From the NCBI GenBank assembly GCA_965215155.1, contig CBDCCY010000004.1:3038001-3102000 (forward strand): a DNA stretch of 64,000 nucleotides. Reading direction: 5' to 3'. The notes below the pieces were generated by a model, which did not search any database, was not told the origin of the DNA, and saw only the letters and a list, made by a program, of their open reading frames with translations. Source of the DNA: JAGWAJ01 sp965215155 (GTDB lineage: Bacteria; Acidobacteriota; Vicinamibacteria; Vicinamibacterales; UBA8438). Within the stretch, counting starts at the first letter, position 1. The number at the start of each line of letters is the position of its first letter. Below are positions 34,187-43,524 of this stretch, piece after piece. Made by a program: the position numbers and the translations under genes.

Positions 34187-34497
34187 AGCCGTGGAAGGCG
34201 AGCGTGGGACTGACGGTTTCGACCGGGGCCGTGGGTGCCTGGGCGCTGGCGGCGGAGCTGACGTACCTGCAGCCGTTCGGGACGGTGATCCTCACCGGCT
34301 ACGGCTGGTATATCGCGGCCTACGGCGGGATGGCGCTGGCGACGCTGGCGGCCGGCTTCTACCTAGCGGCGCGCGCGGTCGGGCTGGGCGCGGTGGGCCG
34401 CAAGGTGGACGTGACCGAGCAGGCGATCCGGCGCGGCGAAGGACAGGACCCGGCGCTGGGCGAGGCGCTCGCCCGCGACGACGCGGGGGACTACTAG
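34183..34497 (+). CDS. Small membrane protein of the transfer operon
   Basis: This 104-residue protein has two predicted membrane spans (VGLTVSTGAVGAWALAAEL and YIAAYGGMALATLAAGFYLA) followed by a short charged tail. It starts at GTG 34183, overlapping the previous stop. It lies just before the pilin gene, so a role in pilus assembly is possible, but I do not recognise a family. Confidence 0.7.
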   Translation: MKPWKASVGLTVSTGAVGAWALAAELTYLQPFGTVILTGYGWYIAAYGGMALATLAAGFYLAARAVGLGAVGRKVDVTEQAIRRGEGQDPALGEALARDDAGDY

Positions 34498-34703
34498 TGG
34501 GCGAAGCGGCCGAGTGCGGGCGCGTCGCGTGTGGGCGGCCGGGCTGGGCGCGGTCGCCGTGGGGAGCGTCCTGCCGGCCGTGCTGCGGCGCGACCGTGGG
34601 GCGTCTATGTCGGTCTGGCCGGCGGGATCGCGCTCGGGGCGTTCGTGACGGCGGTCTGGTTACGTCTCGACGGCGTGCCGGGCGTGGTGACAGGGAGGGA
34701 GCA
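34498..34703 (+). other. Possible small membrane protein gene with a frame shift
   Basis: Between two tightly packed genes, one frame gives VWAAGLGAVAVGSVLPAVLR (from GTG 34514) and another gives VYVGLAGGIALGAFVTAVWL further on. Together they would make a two-span membrane protein, but a single-base shift near 34600 separates them. It may be a real broken gene or an assembly error. Confidence 0.35.
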
Positions 34704-34988
34704 ATGCGGAAGCGAGCATGGGTGTGGAGCGGGATGGTAGCGGGGCTGGTTGCCGTGAGCGGCCGGCTGCTCCTGGCGCAGGGCGTCTCGCCCTGGGTCA
34801 CGGCCGTGAACAACCTCCAGACGGCGTTCACGGGGCCGATCGCGCGCGGTCTGGCCTTGGTGGCGATCGTCGTCGGCGGGTTGATGTTCGCGTTTCAGGA
34901 AGGCGGCAGCAAGCAGGCGCTCGCCGGGATCATCTTCGGCCTCGGCATGGCGCTCGGCGCGGCCAACTTCATCGCGTGGATGTTCTAG
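34704..34988 (+). CDS. virB2: VirB2-type pilin
   Basis: This 94-residue protein has a signal-peptide-like start (MRKRAWVWSGMVAGLVAVSG) ending near LLLAQG, then two hydrophobic helices (ARGLALVAIVVGGLMFAF and ALAGIIFGLGMALGAANFIA) separated by a short charged loop (QEGGSKQ). This is the standard TrbC/VirB2 layout; the protein polymerises into the conjugative pilus. It has a ribosome site (gggagggagca) and is directly followed by virB3, whose GTG overlaps its stop. Confidence 0.87.
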   Translation: MRKRAWVWSGMVAGLVAVSGRLLLAQGVSPWVTAVNNLQTAFTGPIARGLALVAIVVGGLMFAFQEGGSKQALAGIIFGLGMALGAANFIAWMF

Positions 34989-35293
34989 TGCGCGGCCGAA
35001 GGCAGTGGAAGGGCTACGCGATCCTCAGCCAGCCCTTGACGGTACTCGGGGTGGAGCGGCGGTTCTTCCTGCTGGCGGCGACGCTGGGCGCGGCCATCTG
35101 GAACGCCGTCAACAGCCTGGCCGTGGGCGGACTGGTGTTCGGCGTGCTGTATGCGGCGGGCTGGCTGGCGTGGCGTCACGACCAGAACCTGGTCGGCGTG
35201 GTCCGCGCGGCCATCCGCTACCGCAGCCGGTACGACGCCGGGTTGCTCCTGGACCGCTCGCCGGTCGTCGTCATCGAGCGGGGCGAGTCGTGA
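34988..35293 (+). CDS. virB3: VirB3-type inner-membrane protein
   Basis: This 101-residue protein has ILSQPLTVLGVERRFFLLAA followed by a hydrophobic hairpin to about residue 63, as in TrbD/VirB3 proteins, and then a basic tail. It begins at GTG 34988 and overlaps virB4 by four bases. Its position between pilin and VirB4 supports the call. It anchors VirB4 at the inner membrane. Confidence 0.85.
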   Translation: MRGRRQWKGYAILSQPLTVLGVERRFFLLAATLGAAIWNAVNSLAVGGLVFGVLYAAGWLAWRHDQNLVGVVRAAIRYRSRYDAGLLLDRSPVVVIERGES

Positions 35294-37725
35294 CGGGCGA
35301 CGCGGGCGCGTTGGCGCACGAGCTGCCCTACTGGGGCTGGGTCGACGAGCGGACCTGCCTGACGCGGGCCGGCGAGCTGATTACGGTCGGGGCGCTGACG
35401 CCGGTGGTCACGGACGGCCGGACCGCGGACGACCTCGACACAGTGGTGGGGCGCTGGCAGCGGATGCTCTCAGGACTCCCTCCCGAAATGCGGGTGTCGT
35501 GGATCGTCGAGCGCCGGCCGGCGGCGTTCGACCTGTGGGAGCCGGGGGCGGACATCGCGGGCCTCGCCCAGCGCAAGCGGCAGGCGTTCCTCACCGGGCG
35601 CGTGCAGGACCTCGACGCCTGGGTGGTCTGGAGCTTCGACCCGCGCCTGCGGCGGTCGGCCGCGGGGCACCGGCGCGGCTGGTGGCGGGCGTACCTCGCC
35701 GAATGGCTGCGGCGGCGGCGCGCGCCGCACGAGTCGGTCTACCTGGCGGCGGACCTGGCGCGGGCGGTCAAGACCGCGGCGGCGCTGGTCGCCGCCTCCG
35801 CCGCTCGCGTCGTGGACGTGACTCCGATCGAGACCCTGACGGCCGGGAAGGCGGCCGCCATGCTCTACCGGCTGGTCAACGGCGGCCTCGGCGCTTGGGT
35901 CCCCGGCATGCGGACCGACGCCGGTGTCAACTGGCGGCTGGCGGGCGAGGACGTGGCGGCCGAGCGGCAGGCGCTGCACGTCGGCGGCAGTCGGTTCGGG
36001 GTCTGGTCGTGCGTGGCTCCGCCCGCGACCGTGACGGCCAACGTCCTGGAGGAGCTGTATGCCCTGCCGGCGCCGATGACCGTGGTGGTCGAGTGGCGGC
36101 CGTGGTCGCGGGAGGCGGCGCGCCGGAAGCTGCGCTCCGCCCAGCGGCACTACTTCTCGAAGCGCTACTCGATGGCCGCGCACATGCAGGAGAAGGAAGG
36201 GACGGCCGCCGCGCTCGAGGATGCCGCCGCGAGCATCGAAGCAAGGCGCGCCGGCGAGGCGCTCGTCGAGCTGGAGACCGAGGGCGTCTCGTACGGCGAC
36301 GTGGCGCTGTCTGTCGCCGTGCGCGGCTCGGCCGAGCAGCTTGAGCAGTGGGGCGCGGACATCCAGCGCGTTTTCGGCGGGCTCGACGCCAAGGCGGCGC
36401 GCGAGTCCTACGGGCAGCTCGCCGTCTGGTTCGGGAGGCTGCCGGGGCAGCCGGCCGCAAGACAGCCGCGGCGGGTCTTCGTCTCGGCGGGGGTGGCGGC
36501 CTGCGTGGCCCCGCTGTTCGGTCCGCCGCAGGGCGAGCGGCGTTGCGCGCATCTGAACGCCCCGGCGCTGACCGTCTTCGAGACGCCGGCTGGCACGCCC
36601 TACCACTACGACCTGTTCGGGGGGCGCGACGTTGGCCACACGCTGATGCTCGGGGCGACGGGAGCCGGCAAGAGCTTCACGCTCAACTTCCTGCTCGTGC
36701 AGGCGCTCCAGTACGACCCGCGCGTCCTGATCCTTGACCTCGGGGGCAGCTACCGCGCCCTGACGCAGTTCCTCGGCGGCGGCTACCTGGAAGTCTCTCC
36801 GGAGAAGGACGCGATCCCGCTCCGGCCGTTCAGCCTGGAGCCGACCGAGAGGACGGTCCAGTTCCTCTCGGCCTGGGTGCTCCGGCTGCTGCGGATCGGC
36901 GGCTGGGAGGAGTCGAGCGGCGACTTGTCGGAAGTGCGGGCGCGCATTCAGGACCTGTACGCACTTGCCCCGGCGCGCCGTTCGCTCGGGAACTTGGTGC
37001 GCTCGCTCCCCGCCCCGATGTGGCCGGCGCTCTCGCGCTGGCACGGCTCGGGGGCCTGGGGCAAGTGGTTCGACAACCCCCCGGTCGAGGATGCGGATCT
37101 GACGCTCGCCGACTGGCAGGTGATCGACCTGGCCGGGGCGGTCGAGCACGAGGACTGGTGCGAGGCGGCGCTGCTCTACCTGCTCGAACGGCTGCGGACG
37201 GAGATCGAATCGCCGGCCGAGGCCACGCGGCTGAAGCTGATGGTCGTCGACGAAGCGTGGCGCTACCTGCGGGACCCCGTAGTGCTGGGCCGGCTCACCG
37301 AGGCGGCGCGAACGTGGCGGAAGCGCAACGCGGCGCTGATCCTCGCCACGCAGTCCGTGACGGACATTACGGAGACGGCGGGGGCGGCGGCGCTGCTGGA
37401 GTCGATGCCGACGCGGCTGTTCCTCGCCAACCCGGACTTCCCCGAGGCCGGGCAGGCGACCTTCCAGCTCAGTGACGACGAGCTGCGGACCGTCCGCGAG
37501 CTGGAGCCGAAGCGGGAGCTGTACCTGCGCCGGCCGACGACGGCGGCGGTCCTCCGTCTTGCGGTGGACCCGGAGAGCTACTGGCTCTACACGTCGTCGG
37601 CCGGGGAGGCGCAGCGGCGCGCCGAGATGGTGGCGCGCTACGGGGTGGAAGGCGCGATCGTGCGCCTGGCCGCTGGATTGGACCACAAAACGGGCGGCAG
37701 TGCTCGGCTGATGCGAGGAGGAACG
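35290..37725 (+). CDS. virB4: VirB4-type ATPase; no stop codon of its own as sequenced
   Basis: This conjugation ATPase of about 800 residues carries an N-terminal CagE/TrbE/VirB4 region and a C-terminal AAA+ domain with Walker A LGATGAGKSFTLN (about residue 454), Walker B LKLMVVDEAWRYL (about 651) and the ILATQSVTDI helix. It powers pilus assembly. As sequenced, the frame reads through LDHKTGGSARLMRGGT straight into virB9a. If the aaaa run near 37685 had one A fewer, it would end as LDHKRAAVLG at 37711, a normal end. The virB9a ribosome site (gaggaggaacg) lies in this junction. Confidence 0.9.
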
Positions 37726-38247
37726 ATGACACGGAAGTTGATAGGGCTGGCGTGCTGCGGCGTGCTGGCGGCGGCGCCGGCAGGCGCGCAGGGGATTCGG
37801 ACCGTGGCGGGCGGAGCCGGGGAGGCGGCGATCGCGGTCACGGCGCGGGTGCGGCACACGACGACCGTCGTGCTGCCGCGCGAGGAGACCGTCGTCGATG
37901 TCGTGGCCGGCGACGCGGACTACTGGGACGTGTCCGCGGCCGGCAACGTGGCGTACGTCAAGCCGCTCGAAGCGGGCGCGGCGTCGAACGTGACGCTCGT
38001 GGCCGAGAGCGGCCGGGTGTGGGCGCTGCTGGTGGCCGAGTCGTCCGGCGAGGACCCGGACCTGGTGGTCTACGTGGAAGGGCCGGCGCGGCCGGCGCCG
38101 GCTGACGCGCCGCGGCATGCGCCGGCATTCGTGGCGGGCGGCGAACTGGCCGCGCACCGGGCCGGAGAGGCGGCGGCGCGCGTCGAGCTGCAAGCGATCG
38201 ACGAGGCGGCTGCTGCGGAAGTGGCGAAGGTGTGGGCCGACCACGAC

Positions 38248-38890
38248 ATCGGGATAGGGGGGAGCCTCGCGGCTCCGCCCCTCCCACACCACCGTGCGTA
38301 CGGGTCCGTACACGGCGGTTCGACGGAGTTAAGCGGCATGGCCTGCGGCCAGCCGCCGGGCGTTCGGGTTCGGCACGCGCCGTGCGGGCTTCGGTCCCTT
38401 GGGCTCCGGCGCTCCGGGCTTCACCCTTCGCCGCCGGCTCCAAGGCCAGCTCCAACTGGTTGTTCTGCCGCCTGGTCCGCATGAGCGTTGCCGTCCTACT
38501 GACCCTGTCCGTCGTTCGGGCCTTCGCCGGCGAGCCGGCTACTATGCCCTCTGCTGACTTCTGCGCCGCGGTCACGGGCCTTGCGGACCCGCTCAGTCCG
38601 GGACTTCCGGACACGGCGCAGACCTCCCGAGGTAAGACCGACCGCCTTCACTGCATCCCCGCCGGATTTACCACCCCGGCCCTTGATGGCTGTGGACTTC
38701 GCGGTTCCGCGCTCGCTCGTCCGGCCGGGTAGGCCTCGCATCCGGTTCTTGTCCATCGGGTCGCAGCTTTGCTCCGCGCTTCCTTCAGACCCCGCCTCGC
38801 GACGACGCCCTTGCGCTTCGCTAATCCTTCGCCGCCATCAGGCTGGATAGAGGACTTGCACCTCCAAGCTGTCGGTCATGCTCGGCACAC
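38248..38890 (-). ncRNA. Group II intron with deleted reverse transcriptase, antisense to virB9a
   Basis: On the minus strand the intron begins GTGTGCCGAG and ends CCCTATCCCGAT, fitting the GTGYG...AY boundaries. Near its end is a domain V hairpin (38288-38320: accgccgtg pairing with cacggtggt around a gtacggacccgtac tip) followed by a G/C-rich domain VI. Near the 5' end is the typical bacterial-intron stretch cttggaggtgcaagtcctct. An RT start (MRTRRQNNQLELALEPAAKG, from 38482) remains but about 90% of the protein is deleted. The virB9 frame is continuous across the boundaries. Confidence 0.88.
38345..38482 (-). pseudogene. Remnant of the intron-encoded reverse transcriptase
   Basis: ATG at 38482 starts MRTRRQNNQLELALEPAAKG followed by EARSAGAQGTEARTARAEPE, the usual leader of bacterial group II intron reverse transcriptases. 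It ends about 45 residues later, where the sequence passes directly to the intron's 3' structural domains. All RT motifs and the maturase domain are missing, so mobility would require a protein supplied by another intron. Confidence 0.75.
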
Positions 38891-39300
38891 GCGGCGTGGT
38901 CGCGCTGGCGCGACGAGTACCCGCGCCGGCTGCGCTTCCCCTACCGGCTCGACGAGGCGGCCTTCGCGCCGCCGTTCGAGGTCGAGGCGCTGTGGCACGA
39001 CGGGCGGTTCACGTACCTCCGCTCGCGGGCCGAGGAGTCGCCCGCGCTCTACGAGCTGCGCGCGGCCGACCGGCGCTTCGGCGGCAAGGGCCTGGAGCCG
39101 AGCCTGGTGTCGTACGAGGTGTTCGGCGACGGGCTGTACGTCGCCGACCACGTGCTCGGCGCGGGCCGGCTGCGGATCGGCACCTCCGAAGCGGAATGGT
39201 CACTCGACCGGCCGAAGCGGACGTGGACGTGGAAAACCCGCGCGCTGGTCGGCGGGATGTTCGCGGCCGTGGCTGCCGTGCTCGTGCAGGGGGTGGCGCG

Positions 39301-40110
39301 ATGAGGGCCCGGGCAATGGTGCTCGGATGCGTCCTGGCCACCACGCCGGTCTGGGCTCAGGGGCTGCGGACTACGGCCCCGCCATCGGATGCGCCGGTCA
39401 CGGTGACGGCGCGGGTGCGGCACGTCACGACGGTCGTGCTGCCGGAGACGGCCGAGATCGTCGACCTCGCCGTGGGCGACGCCGAGCGGTGGGACATCTC
39501 GGCCGCCGCGCACCTGGCGTTCGTCCGGCCGCTCGCCGAGGGCGTCCGCTCGAACGTGGTGCTGCTGACGGCGGGCGGAGGCATCTTGCCGCTGCTCCTG
39601 ATTGAGCGAGACGATGCGCCGGTCGATGCCGTCGTGCGGGTCGGGGCCGGCGCGGCGGATGCCGGCGGCGCACCGGTGCTTGCCGCGGCCGGGACCGTCG
39701 CGGCGGCGGCCGCGCGGGCGGCCGAGGTGTGGGCGGCGGTCGGGTCGGCGGAGGCGCGGGCGGCCGAGCGGGTCGAGACGGCCCGGACCGCCGCGCGGGA
39801 CAAGCTCGACGCCGGCCGCGAAGCCTATCCACGGCAGGCGCGCTTCGACTACCGCTGGCCGGCCGAGGCGGCCGGCTACCCGTGGATGGTCGAGGCGATG
39901 TGGCACGACGGCCGGCGGACCTACCTGCGGACGCAGGCGATCTCGCCGGTGCTGTACGAGCGGGTGAATGGCGAGCTGGAGCGGGTGGCGGTCGCCGCGA
40001 CGTTCGACGACGTGCTGCACGTCGCGCCGCGGGTGCTCGGGGCCGGCGCCCTGGAAGTCGGCGGCGAGCGGCTGGCCTGGTCCGTATCGCCGAGGAAGGC
40101 GGGTCCGTGA
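39301..40110 (+). CDS. virB9: Second VirB9-type outer-complex protein (virB9b)
   Basis: This 269-residue protein has a signal peptide (MVLGCVLATTPVWAQG) and the same domain plan as virB9a: VTARVRHVTTVVLPETAEIV in the N-terminal domain, an Ala-rich linker, then RFDYRWPAEAAGYPWMVEAM with AMWHDGRRTYLRTQ in the C-terminal domain. It is intact. Its ATG overlaps the virB9a stop. VirB9 forms the outer-membrane ring with VirB7 and VirB10. With virB9a broken, this copy would have to supply the function. Confidence 0.85.
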   Translation: MRARAMVLGCVLATTPVWAQGLRTTAPPSDAPVTVTARVRHVTTVVLPETAEIVDLAVGDAERWDISAAAHLAFVRPLAEGVRSNVVLLTAGGGILPLLLIERDDAPVDAVVRVGAGAADAGGAPVLAAAGTVAAAAARAAEVWAAVGSAEARAAERVETARTAARDKLDAGREAYPRQARFDYRWPAEAAGYPWMVEAMWHDGRRTYLRTQAISPVLYERVNGELERVAVAATFDDVLHVAPRVLGAGALEVGGERLAWSVSPRKAGP

Positions 40111-41432
40111 TGGCGACGTGGAGGCAACTGCTCCAGCCGCCGTCGGGTGCGCTCCCCGGCAACCTGGTCACCAAGGCCGGGGTCGGCGTCATCGCGGTCC
40201 TGCTGGCAGGCCTCGTGCTGAGCCAGTCGGGCGGAGAGCCCGAGGCGCCCGACGCGGCAACGGGCGAGCCGGAGGCCGCGGGACGGGGCGTGGTCGGCCA
40301 GATCCGGTCGCGCCTGTCGCAACTCGCCGCGCAGCGCCAGATCGAGGAACAGAACCGCGCCGTGCGCGCGGCGGCTGCCGCAGCGGAGCTGTCGGCCGGC
40401 CGGCCGCCGACGCTGCCGCAGGTTCCAGAGGCTCCGGGCGCGGGACCTGGCGCGCCGCCGCCCACGGCCGGCGAGGTCGAGCTGCGCGAGCGGCTGCGGC
40501 TGGATGCAATCGAACGACGCGCGCGGTCGCTGCGCGCGCCCAGCGTCGTGCAGACCTTCCGCAGTGCCGAGGCGCCCCGGCCGAATCCCGAGCCGGCCGC
40601 TGCCGGCGACACACAGTCGCCTGCGAGCGGGGCGGCTGCCTCGGCGGGCAGGGCCGTGGGCCTGCCGGCGCCGCCCGACCCGGCCGCCATCGCCGACCGG
40701 ATGCAGAGCGCGAACGCGGCCCTGCTGGCGGGACTGACGAACGGCGATGCGGCCGGCTCCGCACCCCCGGCGCGGACCGTCCCCGGCGTCACGGGGCCGG
40801 CGGTCGGCCCCGCGGCCGAGCCGGCCGTGGTGAAGTCGCCGGACGACCCGCCCGGCTGGGAACGGGTCTACGAGGGGTCGGTCCTGAGCGCGGTACTGGT
40901 GACGCAGCTCGACGGCGACTTCACCGGCCCGGTACTCGCGCAGGTGGCGATCCCGTTCTATTCGGCCGACCGGCAGCGCATCCTCGTGCCGCGCGGGGCG
41001 CGGCTGCTCGGCGCCGCGCAGGCCGTCGAGCAGCAGGACCAGGGCCGGCTCGCGGTCGGGTTTCACCGGCTCGTCTGGCCCGATGGCCGCTGGGTCGACC
41101 TGGCCTTCCACGGCCTCAACGCCATCGGCGAGAGCGCGCTGGCCGACCAGGTGGAGCGGCACTACACGTCGATGTTCGCGGCGGCCGGCGCCGTGGGCGT
41201 CCTCGCGGGGCTCACCCTTCAGGGGTCGGATCCGTACGCCGGCGGCGGGGCCGGCTTCCGCGCCGCAGCCGGGCAGGGCCTCGGCCAGTCGGCGACGCAG
41301 ATCCTCTCGCGGTTCTTGAGCCGAATGCCCACGGTCACCGTCCGCTCCGGCCACCGGCTGCGCGTCTGGGTGACCTCCGATTTCCTCGTGCCGCGGCCCG
41401 AGCCGCACCCGGAAGGGATGTATCGGAAATGA
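40110..41432 (+). CDS. virB10: VirB10-type core-complex protein
   Basis: This 440-residue protein has one N-terminal membrane span (KAGVGVIAVLLAGLVLSQ, about 23-40), a long proline/alanine-rich periplasmic part, and a C-terminal TrbI/VirB10 barrel (YEGSVLSAVLVTQLDGDFTG, ILVPRGARLLGAAQAV, RLVWPDGRWVDL, RLRVWVTSDFLVP). It spans both membranes and links ATPases to the outer pore. Its start overlaps the virB9b stop; its stop overlaps the virB5 start. Confidence 0.92.
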   Translation: MATWRQLLQPPSGALPGNLVTKAGVGVIAVLLAGLVLSQSGGEPEAPDAATGEPEAAGRGVVGQIRSRLSQLAAQRQIEEQNRAVRAAAAAAELSAGRPPTLPQVPEAPGAGPGAPPPTAGEVELRERLRLDAIERRARSLRAPSVVQTFRSAEAPRPNPEPAAAGDTQSPASGAAASAGRAVGLPAPPDPAAIADRMQSANAALLAGLTNGDAAGSAPPARTVPGVTGPAVGPAAEPAVVKSPDDPPGWERVYEGSVLSAVLVTQLDGDFTGPVLAQVAIPFYSADRQRILVPRGARLLGAAQAVEQQDQGRLAVGFHRLVWPDGRWVDLAFHGLNAIGESALADQVERHYTSMFAAAGAVGVLAGLTLQGSDPYAGGGAGFRAAAGQGLGQSATQILSRFLSRMPTVTVRSGHRLRVWVTSDFLVPRPEPHPEGMYRK

Positions 41433-42496
41433 CGAAGAACAGATGGCGCTGGCTGGTTACAGCACTGGTGATTGCGGCGGTCGTGGGGACGTGGTCGAGC
41501 CGCAGGGCCGAGGCGTGCCTGTTCGGCTCGTGCGACGCGATCATCATCGCCAACCAGGTGACGCAGATCGCCCACATGGTCACGCAGATCGGAAAGATGG
41601 TCGACCAGCTCTCCTCGCTCGACGGCGTGCTGAACGCGACCACAGAGCTGGTCACGTCGAACGACGTCGGGATGGGCAACATCGGCCGGCTGCGGGAGGT
41701 TACCGACGCCGGCTGGCTGATCGGCCGCCACGGGATCGGCCTTTCGACGAGCGCGAGTTCGGGCGGCGTGGGCGCGTTCTCGCAGCGGATTCCGGGACTG
41801 ACCGACGAGGCCCGCTGGCTGCGCGTGCTCGCCGCGCCGGGGACGGGGCTGCTGGCCACGCGCCCCGCGACGGAGGTTCTCGCCGCGCTTCCCGGCGCGT
41901 TCGACACGTGGACCGTGCCCGCCGAGGCGGCCGGCGTGCTCGCGGCGCTGGAGGCGATGGGCAGCGGCGGGCGCAGCTACCGGGGCGTGTGGGACGACCT
42001 GGAGGCGCTGGCCCCGGCCGTGCTGACCGAGGCGCAGTTGCGGGCCGTCACCGACAACGCGGCCGTGCAGGCGCGGCTCGTCGAGGCGCACGAGCGGGCG
42101 CAGGCCGTCCGGTCGGCGGGCCTGGTGCACGCGCACGCCGAGGCCGAGGCGGCATCGCTGCTGGCCCGGCAGGTGGGCGAGGCGTCGGCCGCATTGGCCG
42201 ACCTTCGCAACGACGACCTGATGCGGACGCAGCGCGTCGGGCAGGCGCAGCTCGCCGCCGCCGTGACCGGGACGGAGATCGCGCTGGCGCACGCCCAGCT
42301 CGCCGCCTACGAGGCGGCGCGCGAGGCCCGGGCGCGCTACGAGGTGGAGCGGGCGCGCCGCGAAGCCCTGGCCCGCTGGCAGGCCGATGCCCTCCGGGCG
42401 CGGACCGAGCAGGCCGCCTTCGCCGCCGAGCTGGCCGCCGTCGCCGGCCCGCTGGCCGACAGCCACCGCCGCGTCCCGTCGCCGGCGGACTGGTAG
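41429..42496 (+). CDS. virB5: VirB5/TrbJ-like pilus-tip or assembly protein
   Basis: This 355-residue protein has a signal sequence (RWRWLVTALVIAAVVGTWSS) then CLFGSCDAIIIANQVTQIAH, MVTQIGKMVDQL, typical of TrbJ/VirB5 starts, and a long Ala-rich coiled coil in the C-terminal half. VirB5 caps the pilus. The single cysteine pair after the signal peptide is notable. It is placed between virB10 and virB6. The family call rests on the N-terminal motif and context. Confidence 0.75.
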   Translation: MTKNRWRWLVTALVIAAVVGTWSSRRAEACLFGSCDAIIIANQVTQIAHMVTQIGKMVDQLSSLDGVLNATTELVTSNDVGMGNIGRLREVTDAGWLIGRHGIGLSTSASSGGVGAFSQRIPGLTDEARWLRVLAAPGTGLLATRPATEVLAALPGAFDTWTVPAEAAGVLAALEAMGSGGRSYRGVWDDLEALAPAVLTEAQLRAVTDNAAVQARLVEAHERAQAVRSAGLVHAHAEAEAASLLARQVGEASAALADLRNDDLMRTQRVGQAQLAAAVTGTEIALAHAQLAAYEAAREARARYEVERARREALARWQADALRARTEQAAFAAELAAVAGPLADSHRRVPSPADW

Positions 42497-42538
42497 TCCG
42501 CGGGCCGGCAATCCGCAACGGAGAGAGGAAGGTAACCG

Positions 42539-43522
42539 ATGTCGCCGCTGCAAGAGCTGGTGCTGATGCTCCAGCAGGCCGGGATCCTGGTCGATCAACT
42601 CATGGCCAGCGTCGCGCCGGCCGTCGCCGGCGCGGGGATGCAGCTCTGGCAGGGGCTCGCCCTGATCGTCGTCGTCTGGACCGGCGCGCAGATGGCCCTC
42701 TCGGGCCACGGCGTCAACATGGCCGCCGTCGTCCGCCTGGTGATCGGGCTGTCGATCCCGCTCGGCATACTCCAGTTCTATACGGCGCCGCTGCCCGGCG
42801 CCGGACGCAGCGTCCCGGACCTGATCACCGGGATGGGCGAGTGGCTCCAGACGATGATCGTCGCTGACGCCGGCAGCGCCATGCTGGAGCAGTTCACTCT
42901 CGCTGCAACCGCTTGGCGGGAGCAGTTCGGCGGTCAGGGGATCTTCGGCGGGATGGCCACCTTCGGCTGGAACCTCGTCACGGACCTGCCGGGCGTGCTC
43001 GACGCGGCGTTCGACCTGGCTGTGACGACGGGGCTGATGCTGCTCCTCGCCATGGGCCTGATCGTCGTCTTCGCCCTCGGGCAGGCGCAGGTGATGTGGG
43101 CGCAGATGGCCCTGTCGATCGCGCTGCTGCTCGGGCCGGTGTTCATCCCCTGGCTGCTCGTGCCGCAGCTCTCGTTCCTCTTCTGGGGCTGGCTCCGCAC
43201 CGTGCTCACCTACTCGCTCTACGGCGCGGTGGCCGGGGCCGTGTTCCGGATCGTGACCGGGCTGGGGGTGTTCGTCGTCCAGGGCTGGACGGGCGACGTG
43301 GCGGCCGACGTGGAGTGGGCGGGGCCGACCGGGATCTGGACCGCGTGGCGGCGGTCGATGGTCACCGTCCCCTACATCGTGGCGGCGGGGCTGGCGACGC
43401 TCAAGGTCGGCGAGCTGACGCAGATGCTGCTCTCCGGCTCCGGCAACGTCGGCTCCGGGGCGTCGAGCCGCGCCGTGCAGACGGCGGCCGTGGCGCGCGT
43501 GGCGGTGACGGGAGGGGTCTAG
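42539..43522 (+). CDS. virB6: VirB6/TrbL-type polytopic channel protein
   Basis: This 327-residue membrane protein has about six spans (for example LWQGLALIVVVWTGAQMAL, LMLLLAMGLIVVFALGQ, MALSIALLLGPVFIPWLLVP) and a polar C-terminal tail. The central FDLAVTTGLMLLL to FFIP-like region and tryptophan-rich helices are usual in TrbL/VirB6. It forms part of the inner-membrane translocation channel. ATG at 42539 follows a gagagaggaagg ribosome site 43 bp after virB5. Confidence 0.87.
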   Translation: MSPLQELVLMLQQAGILVDQLMASVAPAVAGAGMQLWQGLALIVVVWTGAQMALSGHGVNMAAVVRLVIGLSIPLGILQFYTAPLPGAGRSVPDLITGMGEWLQTMIVADAGSAMLEQFTLAATAWREQFGGQGIFGGMATFGWNLVTDLPGVLDAAFDLAVTTGLMLLLAMGLIVVFALGQAQVMWAQMALSIALLLGPVFIPWLLVPQLSFLFWGWLRTVLTYSLYGAVAGAVFRIVTGLGVFVVQGWTGDVAADVEWAGPTGIWTAWRRSMVTVPYIVAAGLATLKVGELTQMLLSGSGNVGSGASSRAVQTAAVARVAVTGGV

Positions 43523-43524
43523 GC

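Larger units (their letters stand above)
37726..39304 (+). pseudogene. virB9: First VirB9 gene (virB9a), interrupted by an antisense group II intron
   Basis: The ATG at 37726 starts a signal peptide (KLIGLACCGVLAAAPAGAQG) and a VirB9 N-terminal domain (VTARVRHTTTVVLPREETVV). The frame breaks after VWADHD at 38247 and resumes at 38891 as AAWSRWRDEYPRRLRFPYRL, reaching DGRFTYLRSRA, DRRFGGKG and a C-terminal membrane span before the stop at 39304. Removing 38248-38890 restores one frame exactly. Since the intron lies on the opposite strand, it cannot be spliced from the virB9 mRNA, so the product is truncated. A second virB9 follows. Confidence 0.87.

Noticed and set aside
35470..38313. 947-residue minus-strand frame opposite virB4
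   Set aside because: It is an antisense shadow of a clear ATPase gene with Walker motifs on the plus strand.
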